64,000 bases of DNA, from assembly GCF_900111825.1 (NCBI RefSeq), contig NZ_FOJM01000019.1, positions 1-64,000 on the forward strand. The letters are read 5' to 3'. How positions within the stretch are numbered: position 1 is the first letter of the stretch; every line of letters begins with the position of its first letter. The position numbers and the translations under genes are program-made. Origin of the DNA: Pedobacter suwonensis. GTDB taxonomy: Bacteria > Bacteroidota > Bacteroidia > Sphingobacteriales > Sphingobacteriaceae. This document shows positions 7,702-16,316 of the stretch, piece after piece. The notes below the pieces were generated by a model. The model was not told where the DNA came from and did no database searches. It was given only the letters and a program-made list of their open reading frames with translations.

Positions 7702-8965
7702 TATTTTTATTCTTCATCACCATCTGGCAGGTGTGCCGACTCTTTACTTCCAACAAAATATCTTTGTCAATGCTTACACGATCAATGGTTTGCTGATTGT
7801 AATAACGGATGGTTACCAGTTCAAGTCCTTTGTTATATTTTACGGTAAACTCTTCTGACAGATCTTTGATCAGTTTTTCGATCTGTACCGGATGATCATC
7901 AATACTCACTGAAAAACTAATGGCCGAGTTAAGCATCGTATTAATTTTGATCTTATGTGTATGGAATAGCTCGAAAATATTGCTCAGGTTTTCTTCAATA
8001 ATAAAAGAATAGTCTTTTGGGAAAATAGAAATCAGCGCCTGGTTTACCTTAAAGATAAAAGATGGAACAGGCAATGGATTATTTTCTTTGGTAATGGCTG
8101 TTCCTGAACCTTCCGGCTGGATAAAGGACCTCACGAAAAGTGGAATACCCTTGTTTTGAAGGGGTTTTATGGTTTTTGGGTGAATTACTGTTGCGCCATA
8201 GTAAGTAAGTTCTATCGCATCATGATAAGAAAGTTGTGCAATCAATTCCGTTTCATCAAACCACTTCGGATCTGCATTTAATACCCCCGGAACATCCTTC
8301 CAGATGGTTAAGGCCGCGGCATCTAAACAGGAAGCAAATATTGCTGCCGAATAATCAGAGCCTTCGCGACCCAGTGTTGTGGTATAATTTTCACTCGTTC
8401 CGCCAATAAACCCTTGTGTTACAATGATATTGTCTGTTAATAATGGTTTTAGGTCTTTATGTATGATTTGGTTGGTCTTAACCCAGTCAACTTTACCTTC
8501 TTTATACGTATTATCCGTCTGGATATAGTTGCGCGCATCTGCCCAAAGGGTTTTATTGCCCGTTTCATTTAACCAGGCCGCTACAATTTTAGTAGAAACG
8601 ATCTCGCCGATAGATACAATCTGATCGTAGATATAATCGGCATTATGATCTGGCTCATCCTCAATCAACCATTCTATCTCAACAAAGGTGTTGGCTACAT
8701 CATCATAAACAGGGTGGTGTTGTCCCTGAAAAAGTTCATCGATAATGCTGAAATGGAAATGTTTTATTTCTTCAAAAATGGCATGTGCTTCGTCATTTTG
8801 CGACAGGTATGCATAGGTAAGATCTTCCAATCTGTTGGTGATTTTGCCCATGGCCGAAATAACGATCAGCAGATTTCCTTTTTTATAATCGTGTACAATA
8901 TTGGCCAGGTTTTTTACACCTGCTGCATCTTTTACCGAGGCACCTCCAAACTTAAAAATATCCAT
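7691..8965 (-). CDS. aspartate kinase (monofunctional)
   Basis: Start chosen at 8965 (MDIFKFGGASVK), giving 424 residues; the longer frame to 9016 overlaps the upstream gene. The kinase domain has KFGGASV at the N terminus, the FIGGTSENYTTTLGREGSD substrate/ATP segment and VIHPKTI; the C-terminal 130 residues form tandem ACT-like regulatory domains (LISIFPKDYSFIIEE..., FSVSIDDHPVQIEKL). It phosphorylates aspartate, the first step to lysine, threonine and methionine. It is the third gene of a tight operon after yggS and a GNAT gene, one base after the GNAT stop. Feedback control through the ACT domains is expected but the effector cannot be read from sequence. Confidence 0.93.
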   Translation of the reverse strand: MDIFKFGGASVKDAAGVKNLANIVHDYKKGNLLIVISAMGKITNRLEDLTYAYLSQNDEAHAIFEEIKHFHFSIIDELFQGQHHPVYDDVANTFVEIEWLIEDEPDHNADYIYDQIVSIGEIVSTKIVAAWLNETGNKTLWADARNYIQTDNTYKEGKVDWVKTNQIIHKDLKPLLTDNIIVTQGFIGGTSENYTTTLGREGSDYSAAIFASCLDAAALTIWKDVPGVLNADPKWFDETELIAQLSYHDAIELTYYGATVIHPKTIKPLQNKGIPLFVRSFIQPEGSGTAITKENNPLPVPSFIFKVNQALISIFPKDYSFIIEENLSNIFELFHTHKIKINTMLNSAISFSVSIDDHPVQIEKLIKDLSEEFTVKYNKGLELVTIRYYNQQTIDRVSIDKDILLEVKSRHTCQMVMKNKNSSK

Positions 8966-8966
8966 A

Positions 8967-9434
8967 TTAAAATGCCTTGATCTGTTCTTTAGATAGCGAT
9001 GCGTTGATCCATCCACTTTCCAACTGTGCTTTATATTTATGATAGAAATTGATTGCAGGTTCGTTCCAATCTAACACTTGCCAAACCATGCCGCTATAGT
9101 TGCCGTTTTTTGCCTCTTCTATTACTTTTTCAAATAATATCTTGCCTAATCCCTTTCCTCTGAATTCTTCCGTAACGATAAAATCTTCAAGATATAACCT
9201 GCATCCTTTCCAGGTAGAATAGCGTGTGTAATATAATGCGAATCCGACGATGGTATGATCGACCTCAGCTACATAAGCTTTCCATACCGGATTCTTACCG
9301 AAACCGGCATCTATGAAATGATCTAAAGTAACGGTAACTTCCTCAGGAGCCCGCTCATAAACAGCCAGTTCATTAATGAGCTCTAATATTCTCGGACAAT
9401 CTTGTGCTGTTGCAAATCTGATGTTAAACTCCAT
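8967..9434 (-). CDS. GNAT family N-acetyltransferase
   Basis: A 155-residue protein with the GNAT acetyl-CoA binding loop (V)TEEFRGKGLGKILFEK around residues 95-110 and a C-terminal WQVLDWNEPAINFYHKYKA segment. This layout is like diamine/spermidine-type acetyltransferases, but the acceptor cannot be assigned. It sits between yggS and aspartate kinase with single-base gaps on both sides, so the three are almost certainly one transcript and translationally coupled. Confidence 0.88.
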   Translation of the reverse strand: MEFNIRFATAQDCPRILELINELAVYERAPEEVTVTLDHFIDAGFGKNPVWKAYVAEVDHTIVGFALYYTRYSTWKGCRLYLEDFIVTEEFRGKGLGKILFEKVIEEAKNGNYSGMVWQVLDWNEPAINFYHKYKAQLESGWINASLSKEQIKAF

Positions 9435-9435
9435 A

Positions 9436-10137
9436 TTAATTTGCCGAAATATCTGTTTTAAAATGTTTGATTATCCTTTTTCCGAAAATACTGCTACCAA
9501 TGCGCACCATTGTACTTCCTTCTTCAATGGCGATTTTATAATCGGCACTCATTCCGATTGATATTTCTTTAAAAGCTTCATCTTTGCGGAAAAAACTTAC
9601 TTTAATGCCATCAAAAAACACTTTCAATTCGTTAAACTCTGTTGCAATCTGTTTTTCGTTCTTTGTATTGGTGGCAATTCCCATTAAACCTACAATACGG
9701 ATGTTTTTCAATTCGGCTAACTCTTCCGCGCGTAACAGTTCGATTACTTCGTCAAAACCAAGTCCGAATTTGGTGTCTTCATCAGCAATATAAACCTGTA
9801 ATAAGCAATCAATGATGCGTTTGTTTTTGGCCGCTTGTTTGTTGATTTCCTGCAGCAATTTAAGGCTGTCAACACCATGGATAAGTTTAACAAAAGGAGC
9901 GATATATTTTACCTTATTGCTCTGTAAATGACCAATCAAATGCCATTCAATATCTTTCGGAAGCTGCGCCTCTTTTTCAACCATTTCCTGTACGTGGTTT
10001 TCTCCAAAAATGCGTTGTCCGGCGTTGTATGCTTCTAAAATTGATGCTATCGGTTGTGTCTTCGACACTGCAATGAGTTTAATCCCCTCTGATTCAACTT
10101 CGCTTTTATATTGTTTAAGATTATCAGCTATGCTCAT
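9436..10137 (-). CDS. yggS: YggS family PLP-binding homeostasis protein
   Basis: The 233-residue protein begins with IKLIAVSKTQP (lysine K26 is the expected PLP anchor), followed by FGENHVQE, WHLIGHLQSNK and, near the end, GMSADYKIAIEEGSTMVRIGSSIFG. These are the signature motifs of the YggS/PROSC family, a single-domain fold type III protein that binds pyridoxal phosphate and balances PLP and amino-acid pools. It opens the yggS-GNAT-aspartate kinase operon. It is divergent from the DUF4296 gene with a 69-base shared promoter region. Confidence 0.93.
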   Translation of the reverse strand: MSIADNLKQYKSEVESEGIKLIAVSKTQPIASILEAYNAGQRIFGENHVQEMVEKEAQLPKDIEWHLIGHLQSNKVKYIAPFVKLIHGVDSLKLLQEINKQAAKNKRIIDCLLQVYIADEDTKFGLGFDEVIELLRAEELAELKNIRIVGLMGIATNTKNEKQIATEFNELKVFFDGIKVSFFRKDEAFKEISIGMSADYKIAIEEGSTMVRIGSSIFGKRIIKHFKTDISAN

Positions 10138-10206
10138 TTATAACTATTTTTGGTAAAATTAATAACCTTGCCGCAATTTGGGCAAAAAATAATAGTTAAA
10201 TTAAGG

Positions 10207-10764
10207 ATGAAGAGATTAATATGGGTTTTAATGACAGCTATATTATGGTTTGGCTGTAAGCCAGGCATACCTGATGACATTATCAAACCTGATAAAATGG
10301 AAAAGATTTTATATGATATGCACATTGTAGACGGATATCTTTCCAGCATTTATGTAGTAGACTCGGCAAAGAAAGTTGCCGCTGCTTATTACAAGGGGAT
10401 TTACAAAAAATTCGGAACAGATTCTGCCCAGTATAATAAAAGTTTACTCTGGTATAATACCAACCCTGTTGAATTGGAAACCGTGTATAAAAACGTACAG
10501 AAAATGTTGGCTAAACAAAAAAAAGGAACGGAGTTAGCCGATTTAATGATCAGAAAAAAACAGTTTAAAACTGATTCGTTGGTGATAGCAAAGAAATTTA
10601 AGGCCGATTCTCTTGCGATCAGAAAAAAAATGAAACCCGATTCTTTATCAAAGGTTAAAGCGGTGGCAGCAATTGCCAAAAAGAAAAAAGAGGCCGATTC
10701 ACTCATTAATATAAAAAAAGCCGGAGTGGTAAGTACATTACCCACACCAGTTGCAGTACAATAA
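10207..10764 (+). CDS. DUF4296 lipoprotein with lysine-rich repeat tail
   Basis: Start set at 10207 (MKRLIWVLM), preceded by AAGG; the longer frame from 10150 lacks support. A lipoprotein signal peptide ends in LWFGC, so the mature 170-residue chain is probably membrane-anchored. Residues about 25-110 (PDKMEKILYDMHIVDGYLSS, then YNKSLLWYNTNPVELE) match DUF4296, a Bacteroidota domain of unknown function. The tail (about 115-185) holds at least four imperfect copies of a K-x-DSL motif spaced about 13 residues apart and is strongly basic, likely helical. It ends two bases before mutS2 starts. Confidence 0.82.
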   Translation: MKRLIWVLMTAILWFGCKPGIPDDIIKPDKMEKILYDMHIVDGYLSSIYVVDSAKKVAAAYYKGIYKKFGTDSAQYNKSLLWYNTNPVELETVYKNVQKMLAKQKKGTELADLMIRKKQFKTDSLVIAKKFKADSLAIRKKMKPDSLSKVKAVAAIAKKKKEADSLINIKKAGVVSTLPTPVAVQ

Positions 10765-10765
10765 T

Positions 10766-13144
10766 ATGTTATATCCCGATAATTGTTTAGAACGTTTAGG
10801 TTTTGTAGAAATCAGGCAACTGATCAGCAAACATTGTTTGAGCCCTATGGGCCAGGTAATGGTGGAAAAGATGCAGGTGATGAACCGTTTTGATCAAATT
10901 GATAAATTCTTACGTCAAACCAAGGAGTTTAAGAGCATCCTGCAAAATCAGGAGCCTCTACAGATCAATACCTTTTTTGATATTAAATCGCTGGTTGAAA
11001 AAATCAGGGTTGAAGGCACGTACCTTTTAGAAGAGGAGTGGTTTCAGGTATACACTTCATTGCAGACTGTTTTTTCTGTACTCCGTTTTTTTGAAGAACG
11101 TGCAGAAGTATACCCTACACTTGAAGCTTTATTTGAACACCTCCCGATTGAAAAAAACATTCTCCGGAAAATAGAAACCGTAATCGATGCAAAAGGAAAG
11201 ATTAAACCCAATGCATCAAAAGAATTGCAGGAAATTACTTCGGCCATTTCGAAGGCCGAACAGGATGTGCGTAAGCGCATGGATGCTATTTATAAGCAGG
11301 CTATAGCCAATAATTGGGTTGCCGACGGTAGTTTGACCATTCGTGATGGAAGGATGTGCATTCCGGTTTTAGCAGAAAATAAACGCAAGCTGAAAGGCTT
11401 TGTGCATGACGAATCGGCAACCGGGCAAACGGTTTATATTGAACCTGAAGAAGTTTTTACATTAAATAATAAACTGCGCGATTTAGAATTCGATAAACGC
11501 CGTGAAATTATTAAGATTTTAATTGCCTTAACGGATGATCTGCGGCCTTATTCGCCATTATTGCTTTCGTACCATGGTTTTTTAACCAAACTGGATTTTG
11601 TTCGGGCAAAAGCATTATTTGCGATGGATATTGAAGCCGAAATGCCGGGTCTCTTAAAAGAGCCTAAAACCAGGCTGATTAACGCAAGGCACCCTTTGCT
11701 ATCCATCTCATTTGCTGCTGAAAAGAAAACGGTTACTCCTTTAAATATTCATATTGATGCTGAAACCCGTGTGGTGCTGGTTTCGGGCCCAAATGCCGGT
11801 GGTAAATCGGTTTGTATGAAAACGGTTGGCCTTTTACAGATTATGTTGCAAACTGGTCTGTTAATTCCGGTTGACGCCAATAGCGAAGTAGGGATTTTTG
11901 AGAATATTTTTGCAGATATCGGCGATGATCAGTCCATTGAAAGCGATTTAAGTACTTATAGTGCACATTTAAAGAAGATGCGCTATTTCGTAGAACATGC
12001 CTCGCCGAAAACAATGGTGTTGATTGATGAATTTGGTACGGGTACCGATCCGCAATTTGGCGGACCAATGGCTGAGGCTGTTTTGGAAGTGTTAAATAAT
12101 AAAAAGGTTCGGGGAGTAATCACCACGCATTATTCTAATTTAAAGCTGTTTGCAGGTAATACAGCAGGCTTGGAAAATGCCTCCATGCTTTTTGATAATG
12201 CCAAAATGAAACCACTATATGTCCTCGAAATGGGTAAGCCAGGCAGTTCTTATGCATTTGAAATTGCACAGAACATCGGTTTGCCTAAGGAGGTTATTGA
12301 GCTTGCGAAAGAGAAGACAGGTTCAAACCAGAATAGGATAGATACGATGCTTGTTGATCTGGAGCGTGAAAAGAAAAATGTTTATGATGCCAAAGTAAGT
12401 TTGGCCAACCAGCAGAATAAAGCAAAAAATCTAGTTGCTGAAAATGAAAAGTTAAAAAGCTTTTTAGAGGAAAATAGAAAGGTATTGATTAGGGAAGCCA
12501 AACAAGAGGCCCAGAATATCATAAAAAATGCCAATAAACTGGTTGAAAATACAATTGCCGAGATCAAGGAAAAGCAAGCTGATAAAGAAGTAACTAAAGA
12601 ACTCCGCCAGAATTTACAAAAAGAACTGGTTAAAAATACAGTGCCAAAAGAACGCCCTAAACCTTTGCCTGTAGTAGTTGGCGGTGAAATTGAAATCGGT
12701 GATTTGGTGAAATTTAACGATAGTGAAACCATTGGTCAGGTTCTGGAAATAAACCGCAATGAACTGGTTTTGGCTATTGGCGATTTACGGTCGACGGTTA
12801 AAAAGAACCGTGTACAAAAAGTAAGCAACCGCGAAGCTAAAAAAGTAATTCAAAGTAGCGCCAGTTCTTTCGCCGGGCGGATGAATGATGCGGTTTCTGG
12901 CTTCAGGGCAGAACTGGATCTTCGTGGAAAACGTACAGAAGATGCGTTATTCGAAGTAGAAAAGTATCTAGACAAAGCAATTATGCTCGGCTTTCCGTCT
13001 ATTAAACTAATACACGGAAAAGGCGACGGAATTTTGAGGAAAATGATCAGGGAATATTTACGCAAGTATAGCCAGGTAAACCGGATGGAAGATGAGCATG
13101 CCGACAGGGGTGGTGATGGCATTACCTATGTGTATTTGAATTAG
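10766..13144 (+). CDS. mutS2: endonuclease MutS2 (Smr-containing)
   Basis: Start at 10766 (MLYPDNCLERLGF) gives 792 residues, usual for MutS2. It has the lever/clamp region with a coiled coil, the ATPase with Walker A GPNAGGKS near 341 and Walker B VLIDEFGTGTD, a long basic coiled coil (about 520-630), and a C-terminal Smr nuclease domain (ELDLRGKRTEDAL, KLIHGKGDGILR). Members suppress recombination or act on collided ribosomes; they do not do classical mismatch repair, consistent with the absent MutS mismatch-binding domain. It is immediately downstream of the DUF4296 gene, likely co-transcribed. Confidence 0.95.
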   Translation: MLYPDNCLERLGFVEIRQLISKHCLSPMGQVMVEKMQVMNRFDQIDKFLRQTKEFKSILQNQEPLQINTFFDIKSLVEKIRVEGTYLLEEEWFQVYTSLQTVFSVLRFFEERAEVYPTLEALFEHLPIEKNILRKIETVIDAKGKIKPNASKELQEITSAISKAEQDVRKRMDAIYKQAIANNWVADGSLTIRDGRMCIPVLAENKRKLKGFVHDESATGQTVYIEPEEVFTLNNKLRDLEFDKRREIIKILIALTDDLRPYSPLLLSYHGFLTKLDFVRAKALFAMDIEAEMPGLLKEPKTRLINARHPLLSISFAAEKKTVTPLNIHIDAETRVVLVSGPNAGGKSVCMKTVGLLQIMLQTGLLIPVDANSEVGIFENIFADIGDDQSIESDLSTYSAHLKKMRYFVEHASPKTMVLIDEFGTGTDPQFGGPMAEAVLEVLNNKKVRGVITTHYSNLKLFAGNTAGLENASMLFDNAKMKPLYVLEMGKPGSSYAFEIAQNIGLPKEVIELAKEKTGSNQNRIDTMLVDLEREKKNVYDAKVSLANQQNKAKNLVAENEKLKSFLEENRKVLIREAKQEAQNIIKNANKLVENTIAEIKEKQADKEVTKELRQNLQKELVKNTVPKERPKPLPVVVGGEIEIGDLVKFNDSETIGQVLEINRNELVLAIGDLRSTVKKNRVQKVSNREAKKVIQSSASSFAGRMNDAVSGFRAELDLRGKRTEDALFEVEKYLDKAIMLGFPSIKLIHGKGDGILRKMIREYLRKYSQVNRMEDEHADRGGDGITYVYLN

Positions 13145-13153
13145 TTTATAGCG

Positions 13154-13855
13154 GTGTCGGATGTTACCATCCGACACTGGGAAAAAAACTGTTTGCCAGT
13201 CTCTTTCTAAAATTACTGTAGTATTCTCTTGTTAATAATTGTTGTGCTGGATGTTACCATCCGGCACTATTTTTTTTTGAAATCTGTCAGATGGCAACAT
13301 CTGACAGCACTTACAGAAAAACTAAAACTTTTATAGCCGTAACTGTTTTAATAGTGGTAATGGTGGTGTTGGATGTTTCTATCCGACACTGGTAAAAATT
13401 CTGTTTGCTAGTCTCTTTCTAAAATTACTGTAGTATTCTCTTGTTAATAATTGTGGTGCTGGATGTTACCATCCGGCACTATTTTTTTGAAATCTTTCAG
13501 ATGGCAACATCTGACAGCACTTACAGAAAAACTAAAACTTTTATAGCCGTAACTGTTTTAATAGTGGTAATGGTGGTGTTGGATGTTACCATCCGACACT
13601 GGTAAGAATTCTGTTTGCCAGTCTCTTTCTAAAATTATTGTAGTATTCTCTTGTTAATTTGGCCTGTCAGATCGAAACATCTGACAGCACACAAAACTTT
13701 ATTTATCAATAGTGGTGTTGGATGTTACCATCCGACACTGGGAAAAAACCTGTTTGCCAATCTCTTTCTAAATTACTGTCATATTCGCTCTTTAATTTAG
13801 CCTATAAGATGAAGACACCTGACAGCACCCAAAACTTTATAGCCGTAACTGTGTT
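13154..13855. repeat. tandem array of palindrome-rich repeats (4 units)
   Basis: Units start with the same palindrome at 13154, 13366, 13576 and 13715 (spacings 212, 210, 139). Each begins with arms GTGTTGGATG (first unit GTGTCGGATG) and CATCCGACAC around a four-base loop. The first two also carry a second palindrome (GTGCTGGATG / CATCCGGCAC, first at 13245-13268) and a third (CTGTCAGATG / CATCTGACAG, first at 13284-13307); the last two units are shorter and have lost the middle palindrome and degraded the third. Spacers are also conserved (TTGCCAGTCTCTTTCTAAA; ACTTTTATAGCCGTAACTG). No protein is encoded. It fills the whole gap between mutS2 and the sugar dehydrogenase gene. Confidence 0.9.
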
Positions 13856-13875
13856 GTTTTTAAAATGTTACGCTT

Positions 13876-14964
13876 ATGAAAAAAGTATTACTCTGCCTTT
13901 TTGTGGTATTGCTTACCGCAACTTGCAAGAAAACGGACAATGGTAATGAAGATCAAGGTAACCTGCCGGATGCAGAATTAAAATCAAAGGTAATTGTATC
14001 AGGACTGAACCTGCCCTGGGAAATGGTATATGGTCCCGATAATTTTATCTGGTTTACGGAAAAAGCAGGTAAAATCAGCCGGTTAAATCCTGTTACAGGC
14101 CAGGTAACAGCTTTGCTAACCATAACCGAAGTACGCACCAATGGAGAAGGCGGTTTGCTTGGAATGACATTGCATCCCGATTTTGCAAACAATCCTTTTG
14201 TTTATGTAATTTATGGTTATGGAAGTACCTATAGCGCTAAAGTAGTGCGCTATACCTATGCCGGGGGAAATTTAACGAGTCCACAGGTTTTACTGGATCG
14301 AATTCCTGCTGCTTCTATCCATAACGGTTCTCGTTTGTTGATCAGCGGAGGTAAACTTTATATCAGTACCGGTGACGCTGCTGATACTAATCTTCCCCAA
14401 AACATTAATTCTTTAGCAGGTAAAATTTTAAGAATAAATTTAGATGGCTCTATTCCCGCCGATAATCCTTATCCAAATAATCCGGTTTGGTCTTTAGGCC
14501 ACAGAAATCCGCAGGGACTGACCCAGGTAGGTAATAAAATTTTCTCCTCTGAACATGGACCTGATTCTGATGACGAAATTAATGTTATTGAAAAAGGAAG
14601 AAATTACGGATGGCCCAATATAAAGGGATTCTGTAACGAAAGCGGAGAGCAGTCTTTTTGCAGCTCTAATAACGTAACAGAACCGTTAATCAATTGGACA
14701 CCAACTATTGCGCCAAGTGGCTTAACCTATTATAATAACAACTATATCCCGCAGTTTAAAAACTCTTTATTGTTGGCGGTATTAAAGGGCACAAAGTTAA
14801 TACAATTGAAATTAGATGATGCGCAGGCTAAAATTATTGAAACAAAAGATTTTTACGTTAACACCTATGGCAGGGTAAGGGCTGTTTGTCAATCACCGGA
14901 AGGAAAACTCTATATCTGCACCAGTAATGGAAGTGATGATAAGATTGTAGAAATAGCGAAATAA
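13876..14964 (+). CDS. PQQ-type sugar dehydrogenase lipoprotein (GSDH family)
   Basis: A 362-residue secreted lipoprotein: signal peptide with lipobox LTATC, then a beta-propeller with family phrases LPWEMVYGPDNFIWFTEKAG, TNGEGGLLGMTLHPDF, HNGSRLL, GKILRINLDGSIP, GHRNPQGL and EHGPDSDDEINVIE. These match soluble glucose/sorbosone dehydrogenases that use PQQ. It would oxidise sugars in the periplasm or at the outer membrane. No PQQ synthesis gene is in the window, so the cofactor source is unknown. It lies just after the palindromic array, which must contain or abut its promoter. Confidence 0.85.
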   Translation: MKKVLLCLFVVLLTATCKKTDNGNEDQGNLPDAELKSKVIVSGLNLPWEMVYGPDNFIWFTEKAGKISRLNPVTGQVTALLTITEVRTNGEGGLLGMTLHPDFANNPFVYVIYGYGSTYSAKVVRYTYAGGNLTSPQVLLDRIPAASIHNGSRLLISGGKLYISTGDAADTNLPQNINSLAGKILRINLDGSIPADNPYPNNPVWSLGHRNPQGLTQVGNKIFSSEHGPDSDDEINVIEKGRNYGWPNIKGFCNESGEQSFCSSNNVTEPLINWTPTIAPSGLTYYNNNYIPQFKNSLLLAVLKGTKLIQLKLDDAQAKIIETKDFYVNTYGRVRAVCQSPEGKLYICTSNGSDDKIVEIAK

Positions 14965-14966
14965 AC

Positions 14967-15131
14967 CTATTTCTTTTTGTTGCCGGGACACTTCTTACAA
15001 CGTTTACCTTTTTTAAATTTTTCGCAACATTTTTTATGCTCAGCAGTACAACTGAAAATGAAACCCATTCCCTTTTGAAATTCAGGGTCGGTGGGCAATA
15101 TGAATGTATTTTCTTCTCTCTCGTCAATCAT
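14967..15131 (-). CDS. small cysteine- and lysine-rich protein
   Basis: A 54-residue frame from ATG at 15131 to TAG at 14967. The N-terminal half reads ILPTDPEFQKGMGFIFSC; the C-terminal half is rich in lysine with cysteines in CC and CKKC (KKCCEKFKKGKRCKKCPGN), suggesting a small metal- or nucleic-acid-binding protein. I recall similar short proteins in related genomes with the GKRCKKCP end. It is convergent with the sugar dehydrogenase gene (gap two bases). Function unknown. Confidence 0.65.
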   Translation of the reverse strand: MIDEREENTFILPTDPEFQKGMGFIFSCTAEHKKCCEKFKKGKRCKKCPGNKKK

Positions 15132-15259
15132 TTCACCACAAAGTTAAGGGTTATTTAGATTAATTCCAATCAATTTGCATTCCTGATTGATTTAAAATTT
15201 TTAAATGCTACATTTTGATCGCAATTTGTAATTTAGCGAACTAACCAAAAATTCATAAA

Positions 15260-15964
15260 ATGATAAATAAAGTGGTATCTGGTGCTGAAGAGGCTATCAA
15301 AGATATATCAGATGGTACAACCCTTATGCTCGGTGGTTTCGGGCTTTGTGGGATTCCGGAAAATTGTATTCAGGCGCTGGTAAACAAGCAGGTAAAAAAC
15401 CTCACTTGTATTTCTAACAATGCTGGTGTTGATGATTTTGGTATTGGTTTGATGCTGAGACAACGGCAGGTTAAAAAAATGATTTCATCTTATGTAGGCG
15501 AAAATGCGGAATTTGAACGTCAATTGTTGAGTGGCGAACTAGAGGTAGAGCTTATTCCACAAGGTACTTTGGCTACCCGCTGCCTGGCTGCAGGATACGG
15601 GATGCCCGCAATTTTTACCCCTGCAGGTGTAGGCACAGAAGTGGCAGAAGGTAAGGAAGTCCGTAATTTTGATGGCAAGGATTATTTAATGGAATATGCA
15701 TTTGATGCGGATTTTGCTATTGTAAAAGCCTGGAAAGGAGATACCGCAGGAAATCTGATCTTTAGGTCTACCAGCAGAAATTTCAATCCGGTAATGGCTA
15801 TGGCAGGTAAGATTACCATCGCTGAGGTGGAAGAACTGGTAGAAGCAGGTGAGTTGGATCCTGATTATATTCATACCCCTGGCATTTATGTACATCGCAT
15901 TTTTCAGGGTAGGGATTACGAGAAAAGAATTGAACAACGAACTGTAAGAACAAAATCGTTATGA
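15260..15964 (+). CDS. scoA: 3-oxoacid CoA-transferase subunit A
   Basis: A 234-residue alpha subunit of the class I CoA-transferase family, with the N-terminal GGFGLCGIPE loop (about 25-34), SNNAGVDDFGIGLML and the GTLATRCLAAGYGMPAIFTP segment. With subunit B it moves CoA from succinyl-CoA to acetoacetate, linking ketone bodies and the TCA cycle. Its stop overlaps the ATG of the DUF4260 gene by four bases (ATGA), and subunit B follows, so translation is coupled along the operon. Confidence 0.93.
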   Translation: MINKVVSGAEEAIKDISDGTTLMLGGFGLCGIPENCIQALVNKQVKNLTCISNNAGVDDFGIGLMLRQRQVKKMISSYVGENAEFERQLLSGELEVELIPQGTLATRCLAAGYGMPAIFTPAGVGTEVAEGKEVRNFDGKDYLMEYAFDADFAIVKAWKGDTAGNLIFRSTSRNFNPVMAMAGKITIAEVEELVEAGELDPDYIHTPGIYVHRIFQGRDYEKRIEQRTVRTKSL

Positions 15965-16316
15965 AAAAAATCATTGCAATTGAAGAAATCGGCATGGTTC
16001 TGCTGCAGTATTTGCCTTTTCAAAGCTACCCTTTCAATGGTGGGTATTTCCCGCACTATTACTTGTCCCAGATTTAAGTATGTTGGGGTATCTGGCAGGT
16101 TCAAAAGTAGGTGCGTGGTGTTATAATTTATTTCACCATAAAACAATTGCAATTCTAACTTTCCTGGTCGGATTTTATTATAAGGTGCCGGCATTGCAGT
16201 TATCGGGCATCATATTGTTCGCTCATTCTAGTATGGATAGGGCGCTGGGCTATGGTTTAAAATATAGCGATGCATTTAATCACACACATTTAGGCTTAAT
16301 CGGAAAAAATAAATAA
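15961..16316 (+). pseudogene. DUF4260 membrane protein gene, frameshifted
   Basis: The frame from ATG at 15961 reads MKKIIAIEEIGMVLL, then leaves the expected sequence and stops at 16078. From 16008 the neighbouring frame continues VFAFSKLPFQWWVFPALL, then LLVPDLSMLGYLAGSK to the stop at 16314-16316. Together they give a complete DUF4260 protein of about 118 residues with hydrophobic segments; one base appears missing near 16005-16007 (CTGCTG-CAGTA). The overlaps with scoA (ATGA) and scoB (TAATG) are kept, which argues for a recent loss or a sequencing error. DUF4260 has no known function; co-location with a CoA-transferase is notable. Confidence 0.8.

Noticed and set aside
13154..13855. CRISPR array
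   Set aside because: Units are about 140-212 bases, differ in length, spacers are conserved rather than unique, and no cas genes are present.
13722..13946. 74-codon frame starting in the palindromic array
   Set aside because: It reads through repeat sequence into the sugar dehydrogenase gene in another frame; no start signal.
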